NCBI GenBank assembly: GCA_902601345.1
Contig: CACKMK010000002.1
Span: forward strand, 107,571 to 147,699
Origin: an uncultured Candidatus Poseidoniales archaeon
GTDB lineage: Archaea > Thermoplasmatota > Poseidoniia > Poseidoniales > Thalassarchaeaceae
Direction: 5' to 3'
DNA length: 40,129 bases
This document shows, piece after piece, positions 16,851-24,283 of the stretch (within the stretch, counting starts at the first letter, position 1; every line of letters starts with the position of its first letter). The notes under the pieces were generated by a model. It had not been told where the DNA came from. It did not search any database and saw only the letters and a list, made by a program, of their open reading frames with translations. The position numbers were made by a program, and so were the translations under genes.

Positions 16851-18311
16851 GTGCGTGCAGCCGCTCTAAGTATTGTTTCTCTCCTGATTATGGCCTCCCT
16901 AGGGGGTTGTTTCGGCGAGGAGAAGGAGGTCATTGAGGAGATTGATCTCTTTGGCTCCCTTTGCTCCGAAAACGGGGGATCTATCAGCAACACCACGTGG
17001 TATCACTATGGCAATGCCACGGATGCTACGAAGGTCTCTGACTTATTCAACGGGACCTCCGTGCTAGTCGGAGACAACGCTCCTGTGTGCGCCGTTGGTA
17101 CATACTATGGCATTGGAATGACCACATTCGAGCCTACTATCGGAGTCACGTCGCTGGACAACCTGTACATGACTAGCTGGGGGAATGGCCCGGCTGGTTC
17201 GACCGCAATAGTCAGATGCTCTGGTCTGATTGGTATGTCGAATGTGGGCGAGTACTCCTGTGAAGACGTCTACAGTGCCCTATTACCCGTTCCGAACAGC
17301 AACGACCCCTATGTGTACGTCGACCCCTGGACCGACCGGATCATGAAGTTCGATATGCACGCCTTGTTGGGAATGACCGTGGAATGGTCTGATAATGAGG
17401 GCCAGAGCTGGATGGGGCCTTCTGTGGCTACGGGTTGGTCCGTGCAGGATCACCAAACCATAGCCTCCTCGCCATATCCAGCAGCCTTCCACCAAACTAC
17501 ATGGGTTTTCTGCGTCAATGGCAACTACCCCTACCCTGTTTGCTCTGCAAGCAACGACGGAGGTCTGACATGGGGCCCCGAGTTGCCTGGAACTCCCTCG
17601 GGCTGCGAGAGCGGTGGACTCACGGGACACATCACGGGTAGTGAGAACGGGAACTTCTACAGAGGCAATAGGGGGTGCAACGGGGGCGAGGGATACTCCA
17701 TCTACAGGAGCACTAATGGCGGCCTGACTTGGACAGAGCACCCACTTCCCACTGAGGCCAGCGGAACAGCCGAGACTTGGAACTTCGAGGAGGCCCAGGT
17801 GGCCACCGACTCAGAGGACAACGTCCACGCGTTCTGGATGGGCTTCGACAACATGCCCTACTACTCGTACTCTTTGAACGAGGGAGATACGTGGAGTTCC
17901 CCGATCATGATAGCGCCTCCGATTGGTCTGAACGGTACAGGATTCCCAGTCATCACCGCGGGAAGCGCTGGAAAGGTAGCCCTAGCTTACCTTGGAGACT
18001 CAGGGGGAGATACTTGGAACGGTTACATCACAGTGATAACTGACGCTTTCAGCGATGTCCCATTGCTCACCACTGTACAGGTAAACGAGTGGGGGGACCC
18101 ATTGGACACCTCCTCGGGATGCGGTTACAACAGGTGTGGCGGCTTTGGGGACTTCAATGACATAGCAATCGACCAGCACGGAAGAGTCTGGTTCGGGCAT
18201 GCCCACAATGTTGGAGGGGAGATCGGAATCTACGGAACCATGGCAGTAGGGCCCACTCTCAGAGACGAGCCCCTCACCCCTATGCCACTTGGTGGATCAG
18301 CCACTCTGTAG
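16851..18311 (+). CDS. Lipoprotein with BNR/Asp-box repeats (sialidase-like beta-propeller)
   Basis: The 486-residue protein starts with GTG at 16851, has a signal peptide and a lipobox (ASLGGC, Cys about 20), so it is probably lipid-anchored outside. Asp-box/BNR repeats are visible as SDNEGQSWMG, SNDGGLTWGP, STNGGLTWTE and SLNEGDTWSS, the spacing expected in a six-bladed propeller. The end (DFNDIAIDQHGRVWFGHAHN) matches the end of a second lipoprotein in this window (36727-38232). I cannot see the Arg triad and Tyr nucleophile of true sialidases, so glycan binding or an unknown surface role is as likely as hydrolysis. Several Cys pairs may form disulfides. Confidence 0.8.
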   Translation: MRAAALSIVSLLIMASLGGCFGEEKEVIEEIDLFGSLCSENGGSISNTTWYHYGNATDATKVSDLFNGTSVLVGDNAPVCAVGTYYGIGMTTFEPTIGVTSLDNLYMTSWGNGPAGSTAIVRCSGLIGMSNVGEYSCEDVYSALLPVPNSNDPYVYVDPWTDRIMKFDMHALLGMTVEWSDNEGQSWMGPSVATGWSVQDHQTIASSPYPAAFHQTTWVFCVNGNYPYPVCSASNDGGLTWGPELPGTPSGCESGGLTGHITGSENGNFYRGNRGCNGGEGYSIYRSTNGGLTWTEHPLPTEASGTAETWNFEEAQVATDSEDNVHAFWMGFDNMPYYSYSLNEGDTWSSPIMIAPPIGLNGTGFPVITAGSAGKVALAYLGDSGGDTWNGYITVITDAFSDVPLLTTVQVNEWGDPLDTSSGCGYNRCGGFGDFNDIAIDQHGRVWFGHAHNVGGEIGIYGTMAVGPTLRDEPLTPMPLGGSATL

Positions 18312-18482
18312 CACCAATGCCCTTCTCTCTATTCCACTGGAAGATATGGAAGAAAAATTGGTCATCCTCTGTAATCTTGAACAGGATAGTTAATCACCCT
18401 AATTGAGGCGCATTAATTAATGGTAAATGAGTACATGAATCTGGAAAATGGTGGTGAGTGAAATGGATTGGAATACTGAGGA

Positions 18483-18860
18483 ATGCCCGTGTTAAGTAAT
18501 GTATTGGATCACAAGAATGTGGCAATTGCCAATATTGCATGGGCTGTTTTTCACGTTTGGATTGCCATTGAGATCGAGGAAAGTATGGAATTTCTGGCAA
18601 TAGTAGTATTAATTGGTGGCATATTCGGATTTGCGATGATTTCTGAGGAGATGCTTGGCCGTAGAGTCATGCTTCTGCCATCATTACTGTACCTGCTTCT
18701 ACTTCCAGCGGTAGTGGGGTCCTTGACCGGAGATATGGAATCAAGTGGATATGAGTGGCTGGATATAATTGGTCCAATCATTTGGTTCGTGATAATTCCA
18801 GTCACCCTACTAGCTTCAACCCAAGAGTGGACAGGCATCGGTACCTCTGCGAATGAGTGA
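18483..18860 (+). CDS. Small four-helix membrane protein, unknown function
   Basis: The 125-residue frame has four hydrophobic segments: about 12-31, 37-54, 63-82 and 92-111. Its flanks and much of its coding sequence look more AT-rich than neighbouring genes. I do not recognise a family. ATG at 18483 is the first start; it overlaps the end of a ten-codon frame beginning at 18462, of unknown meaning. The 171 bases upstream (18312-18482) hold no other gene, but contain an AT-rich TTAATTAA at 18413-18420 that could be part of a promoter. The Vsr-type gene follows after 23 bases. Confidence 0.6.
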   Translation: MPVLSNVLDHKNVAIANIAWAVFHVWIAIEIEESMEFLAIVVLIGGIFGFAMISEEMLGRRVMLLPSLLYLLLLPAVVGSLTGDMESSGYEWLDIIGPIIWFVIIPVTLLASTQEWTGIGTSANE

Positions 18861-18883
18861 TTTAACACGCCAAGGACTTAACA

Positions 18884-19312
18884 ATGACTCTAGAGGTTCC
18901 TCCTGCATCATCACCCGCCGTTCACAATGTGATGATTGCGAACAAATCTACGAATACCAAGCCCGAGCTATTGGTTAGGAGATTCCTAAGAGACTCTGGT
19001 TTTCCCGGTTATCGTCTCCATTGGAGGATAGATGGAGAAGATGGGCGATACATCTGCAGGCCGGATATCACCTTCCCAGGTAGGAAATTGGCGATATTCG
19101 TCCATGGTTGCTTCTGGCATCGGTGTCCTACGTGTAATCTCAGTCTCCCGAAATCAAATGTAGACTATTGGAGCCAGAAGTTCGAGAAGAACGTAGAGAG
19201 AGATAGAAGGAAGGAGGAGAGGTTGATTGGACTCGGATGGAATGTGCATACAATCTGGGAGTGCGAAATAGAAGCTGGAGCTTCCAGTCTTCTCTCGATT
19301 CTGACGGTTTAG
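18884..19312 (+). CDS. Very-short-patch-repair (Vsr) type endonuclease
   Basis: The 142-residue protein has the Vsr core. TKPELLVRRFLRDSGF (about 26-42) is the N-terminal helix. YRLHWRI and CRPDITFPGRKLAIFVHGCFWHRC hold the catalytic Asp of the PD-type nuclease fold and the HGCFWH segment with the aromatic residues that intercalate at the mismatch. LPKSNVDYW and ERDRRKEERLIGLGWNVHTIWECE complete the family pattern. Cys in FWHRCPTC may bind the structural zinc. Vsr nicks next to T:G mismatches that arise by deamination of 5-methylcytosine. No cytosine methyltransferase is visible nearby, so it is an orphan here. Confidence 0.85.
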   Translation: MTLEVPPASSPAVHNVMIANKSTNTKPELLVRRFLRDSGFPGYRLHWRIDGEDGRYICRPDITFPGRKLAIFVHGCFWHRCPTCNLSLPKSNVDYWSQKFEKNVERDRRKEERLIGLGWNVHTIWECEIEAGASSLLSILTV

Positions 19313-19353
19313 AGTATACAGCATTTGAAAGGGGAGAAGGTCACCGTGAACAT

Positions 19354-20577
19354 GTGCGACTTCTTACTTTCCTGAGATTCTACAGAGAGATCCGAAAGGA
19401 AGGCCCTGCCGACTTGGACTGGATACAGAATCAGGGCCTTCTAGCGGTGAAGCTGTCCCAAATCTTCGCCCTCAGGCCAGATATGCTCAGTATTGAGAAA
19501 TGCAGACAACTACAGAATATGTACAGAAACGCATCGACCATCCCCACAGAGGACGTCGAGCGGATTCTCAAAGAGAAAGCTCCTAGCGGCTTCTACGATT
19601 CCTTGGCTTGGTTTGATGAGGAGCCGTTAGCCGCTGCTTCTGTAGGTCAGGTACACAGAGCAACACTAACCAACGGAGAGGAGGTCGTAATCAAGGTGGT
19701 CAAGGCGGATCACAAGGAGAGGTTCCGCAGGGACGTGAAAAGGATGATGAGGATGATGAGATTGGCCATTTCACTGTCACCAAAACTCAGGAGGGTGGGA
19801 AACCCTCTGGCACTTCTCAGACACGTTGAGGACTACACAACTAGAGAGTTGGACCTGCGTAATGAGATCAAGGGAGGATCGGAGTTAGAGTCCATTCAAG
19901 GTAGTTTATCCGGGGATTTCCCGATGCCCAAGCTCAGATTCCCGAAGTATTATCCTGAGATGTCTAACGAACATGTATTGGTCTCCGAATTTGTGAGAGG
20001 CAAGACGCTGGAAGAGTGCATCAATGACGAGAGCCTGCCTTGGGATTACTTAATCGAGCTATTCAGAATACACGGGGCCTACATGTTCGGAATAGGGACG
20101 TTCCATGGGGATCTCCATCCTGGTAACTGTATAATCGACGAGGATGGATGCTTTGTTTTCATCGACAATGGAGCTATATGCGAAGCTCCACGGAATGTTA
20201 GTCTGTCACTATTCAATTTCTTCGAGGAATTGTCGAAGAGTAATCATGATGCTGCATTCGAAGCTCTGTTAGGCATAGCAGGCCAGAGGCCTAATGAAGA
20301 CAGGGTGAGGAGGTTCAAGAACAGGATGGCGGAAATCTACGAAGGTTTCGGAGAAAAGAGCGTGGGCGAACAGAGCCTTACTGATCTAATGATGAGAACT
20401 GTGAGAACTGCAGTAGAGGATGCTGGTGCGGATTTCGGTGAGGAGGGTTTTCCAATCATTCGGTCTCTGATGTACATGGATGGTTTAGTAATCAGAACCC
20501 ATCCACAGGTCAAGTTGATTGCAGAGATGGGTCCGTCGCTGGCTGAGTTCAGAGACGGTCTGGACATGGAGTGGTGA
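19354..20577 (+). CDS. UbiB/ABC1-family atypical kinase with altered motifs
   Basis: About 407 residues from a GTG at 19354. The frame stays open to an ATG at 19237, but that start would overlap the Vsr-type gene by 76 bases. ABC1/UbiB signatures: LLAVKLSQIFALRPDML in place of the usual KxGQ motif, EPLAAASVGQVHRA (the Ala-rich loop replacing the P-loop), VVIKVVKADHKERF (ATP-binding Lys), LVSEFVRGKTLEE, and FHGDLHPGNCII as catalytic loop. The Mg-binding motif reads IDNGAI instead of DFG. UbiB proteins act in quinone and isoprenoid lipid metabolism in bacteria, mitochondria and plastids. The next gene, a phytoene desaturase, starts 2 bases after the stop, so an isoprenoid role is plausible. Confidence 0.82.
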   Translation: MRLLTFLRFYREIRKEGPADLDWIQNQGLLAVKLSQIFALRPDMLSIEKCRQLQNMYRNASTIPTEDVERILKEKAPSGFYDSLAWFDEEPLAAASVGQVHRATLTNGEEVVIKVVKADHKERFRRDVKRMMRMMRLAISLSPKLRRVGNPLALLRHVEDYTTRELDLRNEIKGGSELESIQGSLSGDFPMPKLRFPKYYPEMSNEHVLVSEFVRGKTLEECINDESLPWDYLIELFRIHGAYMFGIGTFHGDLHPGNCIIDEDGCFVFIDNGAICEAPRNVSLSLFNFFEELSKSNHDAAFEALLGIAGQRPNEDRVRRFKNRMAEIYEGFGEKSVGEQSLTDLMMRTVRTAVEDAGADFGEEGFPIIRSLMYMDGLVIRTHPQVKLIAEMGPSLAEFRDGLDMEW

Positions 20578-20579
20578 TA

Positions 20580-22136
20580 ATGAGCGAACACAGTGACGTG
20601 ATCATAGTCGGAGCCGGTCCTGGTGGCCTTTCTTGCGCTATGCTCCTTGCCAAAGCCGGAGTTAAGGTCACCATTCTGGAGAAAACAGGAGAGGTTGGCG
20701 GGAGGACGAAGGTCTTCGAGAAGGATGGTTACAAGTTCGATAATGGTCCGACGTTCTTCCACTACCCAGAAATCGCAGAGGAGATCTTTGACTGCCTTGG
20801 TCTAGATGCGCATGAAGAGTTAGGTCTGATCCCTCTTGATCCCAACTACAGACTAGTGTTCGGAGCAGGAGGGAGCCTGAATGCTAACACCGACTTGGAT
20901 GATATGACTGAACAAATCAGAAATCTCTGTGGAGAGAAGAACGCATCTGGCTTCAGAAGGTATATCGAAGATAACCGAACGAAGATGACGCTGTCTAAGA
21001 ATTGCCTCAATGCTCCATGGAGGGGTCCGATGGACTTGATGAACAGGCGTGCTTTGCGAGTAGCGAGAGTCCTGAGGCCGTGGAGGAGCGTTGCCTCTGA
21101 TCTATCTAGATTGTTTCCTGACGAGAGGATGCAACTTGCTATGTCCTTCCAAACCAAGTACTTGGGAATGAGTCCGTTCCATGCTCCCAGTCTTTTCACA
21201 ATCCTCGCATATTTGGAGTATGAACATGGGGTTTTCCACACCAAGGGAGGGTTGGGGAGCATTACACATAGGATGGGTGAGATTGCAAGAGATTTAGGGG
21301 TGGAAATCCGACTGAACGAGCCAGTTAGCGAGTTCTTGTTCGAGGGTAAGACAGTAGTGGGTGCCAAGACTGAGATGGGGTCGTACACAGCCGAAAGGTT
21401 CGTCATGAACGTTGACTTTGCAACCGGAATGAAGGGTTTAGTACCTGACGAACTACGAAAGAAGTGGTCCAACAATAAGTTGGACAAGAAATCGTATTCA
21501 TGCTCGACTTACATGCTTTATCTGGGAGTAGACAAGGTGTATGACACCCCACATCATCAGATTTACGCGGCTAAGGACTACCAGAAAAACCTCCGAGAGG
21601 TCACAGAGAACAAGGTGGCTTGGGAGGACCCCTCCGTCTACGTCCAGAATGCGTGCGTCACGGATCCATCAATGGCGCCCGAGGGGCATTCGACAATCTA
21701 TGTTCTAGTGCCAGCCAGTACACGTCATCCCGACATAGATTGGGATGAAATAAAACACGAGTACATGGACGTTATTCTCCAGCAAATGGAGAAGTTGGGT
21801 TTCTCGAATCTGAAGGATCACATTGTCTCACAGACTATTGTTACTCCCGATGATTGGGCATCTCGAGACATCTACAAGGGTGCTGTATTCAATCTTGCTC
21901 ATGGTCTGGATCAGATGCTTTGGCGAAGGCCCCAGAACAAGTTCGAGGAACTAGAAAGGCTCTACCTAGTTGGTGGGGGGACCCATCCCGGAAGCGGTTT
22001 GCCTACTATCCTGGAAAGTGGTAGAATTTCTGCGAAGATGATCTGCGCTGACATGGGAGTCGTACCTGACTGGAACGGTGCTGATCCATGGTTCGAAGAC
22101 CTCAGGAGGCCGAAACTCAAAGTGAGAAACGCCTGA
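20580..22136 (+). CDS. crtI: Phytoene desaturase-type FAD oxidoreductase (CrtI family)
   Basis: The 518-residue protein (ATG at 20580 with GGAG 8 bases before; a GTG at 20571 would overlap the previous stop) shows the CrtI layout. The FAD motif is VIIVGAGPGGLSCAMLL (about 7-23) with EVGGRTKVFEKDGYKFDNGP after it. The conserved middle has SPFHAPSLFTILAYLEYEHGVF and a GG at HTKGGLGS. The C-terminal FAD signature is LYLVGGGTHPGSGLPTILES. CrtI enzymes introduce double bonds into phytoene; relatives saturate, isomerise or ketolate carotenoids. Neighbours (UbiB-like kinase, ABA4-like protein) support an isoprenoid or carotenoid function, possibly chromophore supply for a rhodopsin encoded elsewhere, which is inference. 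The exact reaction is not determined. Confidence 0.87.
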   Translation: MSEHSDVIIVGAGPGGLSCAMLLAKAGVKVTILEKTGEVGGRTKVFEKDGYKFDNGPTFFHYPEIAEEIFDCLGLDAHEELGLIPLDPNYRLVFGAGGSLNANTDLDDMTEQIRNLCGEKNASGFRRYIEDNRTKMTLSKNCLNAPWRGPMDLMNRRALRVARVLRPWRSVASDLSRLFPDERMQLAMSFQTKYLGMSPFHAPSLFTILAYLEYEHGVFHTKGGLGSITHRMGEIARDLGVEIRLNEPVSEFLFEGKTVVGAKTEMGSYTAERFVMNVDFATGMKGLVPDELRKKWSNNKLDKKSYSCSTYMLYLGVDKVYDTPHHQIYAAKDYQKNLREVTENKVAWEDPSVYVQNACVTDPSMAPEGHSTIYVLVPASTRHPDIDWDEIKHEYMDVILQQMEKLGFSNLKDHIVSQTIVTPDDWASRDIYKGAVFNLAHGLDQMLWRRPQNKFEELERLYLVGGGTHPGSGLPTILESGRISAKMICADMGVVPDWNGADPWFEDLRRPKLKVRNA

Positions 22137-22145
22137 GGAAGACCC

Positions 22146-22583
22146 ATGGACCTGTATGATCTCTCGTTCTTCCTATCGACAATGTGGGTTGGACCCTTCT
22201 GGCTCGCGATGCTAGTTTACCCTGAACACGAAAGGACAAAGGAGATTCTCAGAGGGCCCTGGTTCTTCATTGGACCTATTGCCATTTGGTGGGTCGTGAT
22301 TGCTTCCGACCCCGAGGGTCTAATCGAGCTCTCAGAGGGCTTCACAGACCCGCTGAACGTTTTGGATAGTTTGGTGGGTATTCTCGGAACCCGTGCTGGG
22401 GCTTCCGCAGCATGGGCCCATATGGTGGCAGGTGACATTTTCATCACTAGATGGATGTGGAATAGATGTATCAAAAAAGAAAGTGAAAGGTGGATATCCG
22501 CAGTTTCCGTATTTTTCGGCGTGATGCTTATGCCAGTTGGAGTGGCCATACACCTAGCCCTAGTTCGTGAAGATTCGGACTGA
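22146..22583 (+). CDS. ABA4-like membrane protein (DUF4281)
   Basis: The 145-residue protein has about four hydrophobic segments. It matches the ABA4 pattern: an early VGPFWLAMLVYPEHERTK, and then RAGASAAWAHMVAGDIFITRWMW (residues about 83-106), where the Ala-Trp-x-His and the Asp-x-Phe-x-x-x-Arg-Trp order is characteristic. Plant ABA4 is needed for neoxanthin formation from violaxanthin. The gene begins 9 bases after the phytoene desaturase stop, so an involvement in carotenoid or isoprenoid modification is suggested by both family and context. The actual substrate in an archaeon is unknown. Confidence 0.78.
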   Translation: MDLYDLSFFLSTMWVGPFWLAMLVYPEHERTKEILRGPWFFIGPIAIWWVVIASDPEGLIELSEGFTDPLNVLDSLVGILGTRAGASAAWAHMVAGDIFITRWMWNRCIKKESERWISAVSVFFGVMLMPVGVAIHLALVREDSD

Positions 22584-22587
22584 TCAG

Positions 22588-22998
22588 ATGTCTAGTTGGC
22601 TGGTCAACCTGGTTGCAGTCCCGTATGGTCTGTGGATTGCATGGGTTGGAGTCCAGCACTTCCGTGACCCATCATGGTTCGAACCCATAGTCCCAGACGC
22701 CATTGGCAATGCAAGGTTCTGGGTCTATGCCAGCGGTGCCTTCGAGATTGTCCTAGGAATCGGGGTTGCTTTGCCTTGGTTCAGAAAGGAGGCGGCACTT
22801 GGCCTAACATTGTTGCTGATAGTGCTGTATTGGGCCAATCTGAATATGTGGATAAATGACATACCACTCAACGGGCGAGTCTACGAAACACACTGGCACA
22901 TTCTCAGAGGATCGGGGCAAATCGCACTTATTCTGATAGCCCTATGGTTGGGAGGCTGGCAAACCGGACAAAGGCTGATCGAGTTTGTGAGAAGCTAG
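22588..22998 (+). CDS. DoxX-like four-helix membrane protein
   Basis: The 136-residue protein (ATG at 22588, 4 bases after the ABA4-like stop; a GTG at 22567 is possible) has four predicted helices. It carries the DoxX-type start, VPYGLWIAWVGVQHFRDPSWF, followed by GNARFWVYASGAFEIVLGIG. DoxX-like proteins include subunits of thiosulfate:quinone oxidoreductase and a wide set of small membrane proteins with unknown roles near redox genes. A conserved His-Phe pair and the segment YETHWHILRGSGQ are visible. It ends the tightly spaced part of the UbiB-CrtI-ABA4 run. Function here is unknown. Confidence 0.75.
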   Translation: MSSWLVNLVAVPYGLWIAWVGVQHFRDPSWFEPIVPDAIGNARFWVYASGAFEIVLGIGVALPWFRKEAALGLTLLLIVLYWANLNMWINDIPLNGRVYETHWHILRGSGQIALILIALWLGGWQTGQRLIEFVRS

Positions 22999-23028
22999 TA
23001 TCTATTGTCCGAGTCTATGAAACTACTG

Positions 23029-23035
23029 TATATAT
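23029..23035 (+). promoter_or_regulatory. TATA box for a possible leaderless transcript
   Basis: The sequence TATATAT at 23029-23035, in an AT-rich context, is the clearest archaeal TATA box in the window. Its centre lies 26 bases before the ATG at 23058, the distance expected between a TATA box and the transcription start in archaea, so transcription may begin at that ATG. It would also drive the downstream SDR and Rieske genes. Confidence 0.6.
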
Positions 23036-23057
23036 GCAACAGTGATTATCTAGTTTT

Positions 23058-23126
23058 ATGAACGAAGCACTTTGGAGCAGATTGGAAGCGCAATTGAATG
23101 ACTGGATCAAAGAGCAGGAATCATAG
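23058..23126 (+). CDS. Possible micro-protein of 22 residues, leaderless
   Basis: The frame at 23058 reads MNEALWSRLEAQLNDWIKEQ plus two residues before TAG. Its start lies exactly where transcription should begin from the upstream TATA box. The peptide has a regular amphipathic pattern (Leu and Trp spaced three to four apart), as expected of a short helix that binds a membrane or a protein. It lies in the 143-base gap between the DoxX-like and SDR genes. It could instead be a leader sequence without a protein product. There is no homology evidence. Confidence 0.35.
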   Translation: MNEALWSRLEAQLNDWIKEQES

Positions 23127-23141
23127 TTCTGAGGCGAGAAT

Positions 23142-23870
23142 ATGGGCTCTTACCTGTTGGTTGGTGGGAGCAGTGACATAGCAATTATACTCACGAAGAA
23201 GCTCGTAGACGAGGGAAACAAGGTTACACTGGTTTTGAGGGACGAGTCCAGGGTGTCTGATTTCCCAAACGAAATGGTACAGAGATTTGTCGGAGATGCA
23301 AACGACGAGAGTCTGGTCCTAGAGGCGGTTCAGTCCTGTCTCTCTTCAGGTGGAGGGTCAATGGACGGAGTAGCCCATCTCGTCGGTTCCTTCTCTGTGA
23401 GGCCCCCACATGCAATGAATAGAGAGTCTTTCGAGGAAGTTCTGTCGACTAACCTTACCAGCGCGTTCGTAACCCTTTCAGTGGCATGTAAGCAGATGCT
23501 CAGAACTGGGGGTGGACGGGTCGTTTTCACGTCCAGCGTAGCAGGAAGTCTAGGCTTGGTGAATCACGAGGCGATATCTGCGGCCAAGGGAGGCGTAGAG
23601 TCAATGGTCAGATCGGCTGCTGCCACCTACAGCAAAAGAGGAATCAGGGTCAACGCAGTCGCTCCCGGACTTACTGAAACCAGACTATCCTCTCCCATAA
23701 CCTCATCAGAGGCCTCCAAGGATGCGGCAGTCAATATGATTCCTCTAAACAGGATTAACAGAGCAGAGGAAGTTGCAGCAACGATGCACTGGCTGCTCAC
23801 GGAAGCTCCAGACAACATCACTGGCCAGGTCTTCCATCTTGATGGCGGGATGTCAAACGTGAGGAGTTAG
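23142..23870 (+). CDS. SDR-family protein lacking the catalytic tyrosine
   Basis: The 242-residue protein has the classical SDR fold: LLVGGSSDIAIIL (nucleotide loop, with GGSSDIA instead of TGxxxGIG), GDANDE at the adenine-binding position, LSTNLTSAF (structural Asn), and the active-site Ser at about 132 in FTSSVAG. The catalytic Tyr position of YxxxK is Ile145 (codon ATA), while Lys149 is kept. The C-terminal AAATYSKRGIRVNAVAPGLTET is normal. Without Tyr, ordinary oxidoreductase chemistry is doubtful; the protein may use another residue (His142 is close) or bind its cofactor without turnover. Its stop is directly followed by the Rieske gene start, with no bases between, which suggests linked function. 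Confidence 0.85.
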   Translation: MGSYLLVGGSSDIAIILTKKLVDEGNKVTLVLRDESRVSDFPNEMVQRFVGDANDESLVLEAVQSCLSSGGGSMDGVAHLVGSFSVRPPHAMNRESFEEVLSTNLTSAFVTLSVACKQMLRTGGGRVVFTSSVAGSLGLVNHEAISAAKGGVESMVRSAAATYSKRGIRVNAVAPGLTETRLSSPITSSEASKDAAVNMIPLNRINRAEEVAATMHWLLTEAPDNITGQVFHLDGGMSNVRS

Positions 23871-24227
23871 ATGCAGTGGAAAAATGCCATTCGACTTTCT
23901 AAGCTGAAGCCAGAGAAGCCCAAAATGGTGAATCTAGGGCTGAAGACCCTGATGATTGTAGAATATGGTGGGAAGTACCACGCTACTGAAGGGCTTTGTA
24001 GACACATGAGGTGGCCTCTAGGACTGGGTGGAAAGGTGAAAGATGGATGTATAACTTGCCCTCTCCACCAAACGCGTCACCGACTTGATGATGGTTGTCT
24101 TGAGGAGTGGTCTCCATTCCCTTTGTTCCCGCCCTATGGAAAGCTAGTGGGAAAGATGTCCAAGAAGAAGGATCTACCACTTTATGAGACCAGGGTAGAA
24201 GGTGATTACGTTCAAGTTAGGATCTGA
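23871..24227 (+). CDS. Small Rieske [2Fe-2S] protein
   Basis: The 118-residue protein is one soluble Rieske domain. The cluster ligands are Cys43-x-His45 (GLCRHMRW) and Cys63-x2-His66 (TCPLHQTRH), separated by 17 residues, as in ferredoxin-type Rieske proteins of oxygenase systems. No signal or membrane segment is present. Such proteins carry electrons to a terminal oxygenase or act with a reductase. Its ATG immediately follows the stop of an SDR-like protein, and a phytoene-desaturase and ABA4-like gene lie upstream, so it may serve isoprenoid oxidation (inference). No oxygenase alpha subunit is seen in the window. Confidence 0.87.
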   Translation: MQWKNAIRLSKLKPEKPKMVNLGLKTLMIVEYGGKYHATEGLCRHMRWPLGLGGKVKDGCITCPLHQTRHRLDDGCLEEWSPFPLFPPYGKLVGKMSKKKDLPLYETRVEGDYVQVRI

Positions 24228-24283
24228 TTGGTCCTTTCTACTACTTCTGTTCTCCCCGTGCTTATTTCGTATGCGGGGGCATC

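Noticed and set aside
18876-18896. A TTAACAATGACTC sequence at the start of the Vsr gene also seen at the start of the 1035-residue gene (30483-30495)
   Set aside because: Shared 13-base words are expected by chance in 40 kb, and the palindromic arms are absent at the Vsr gene, so I do not call it a common operator.
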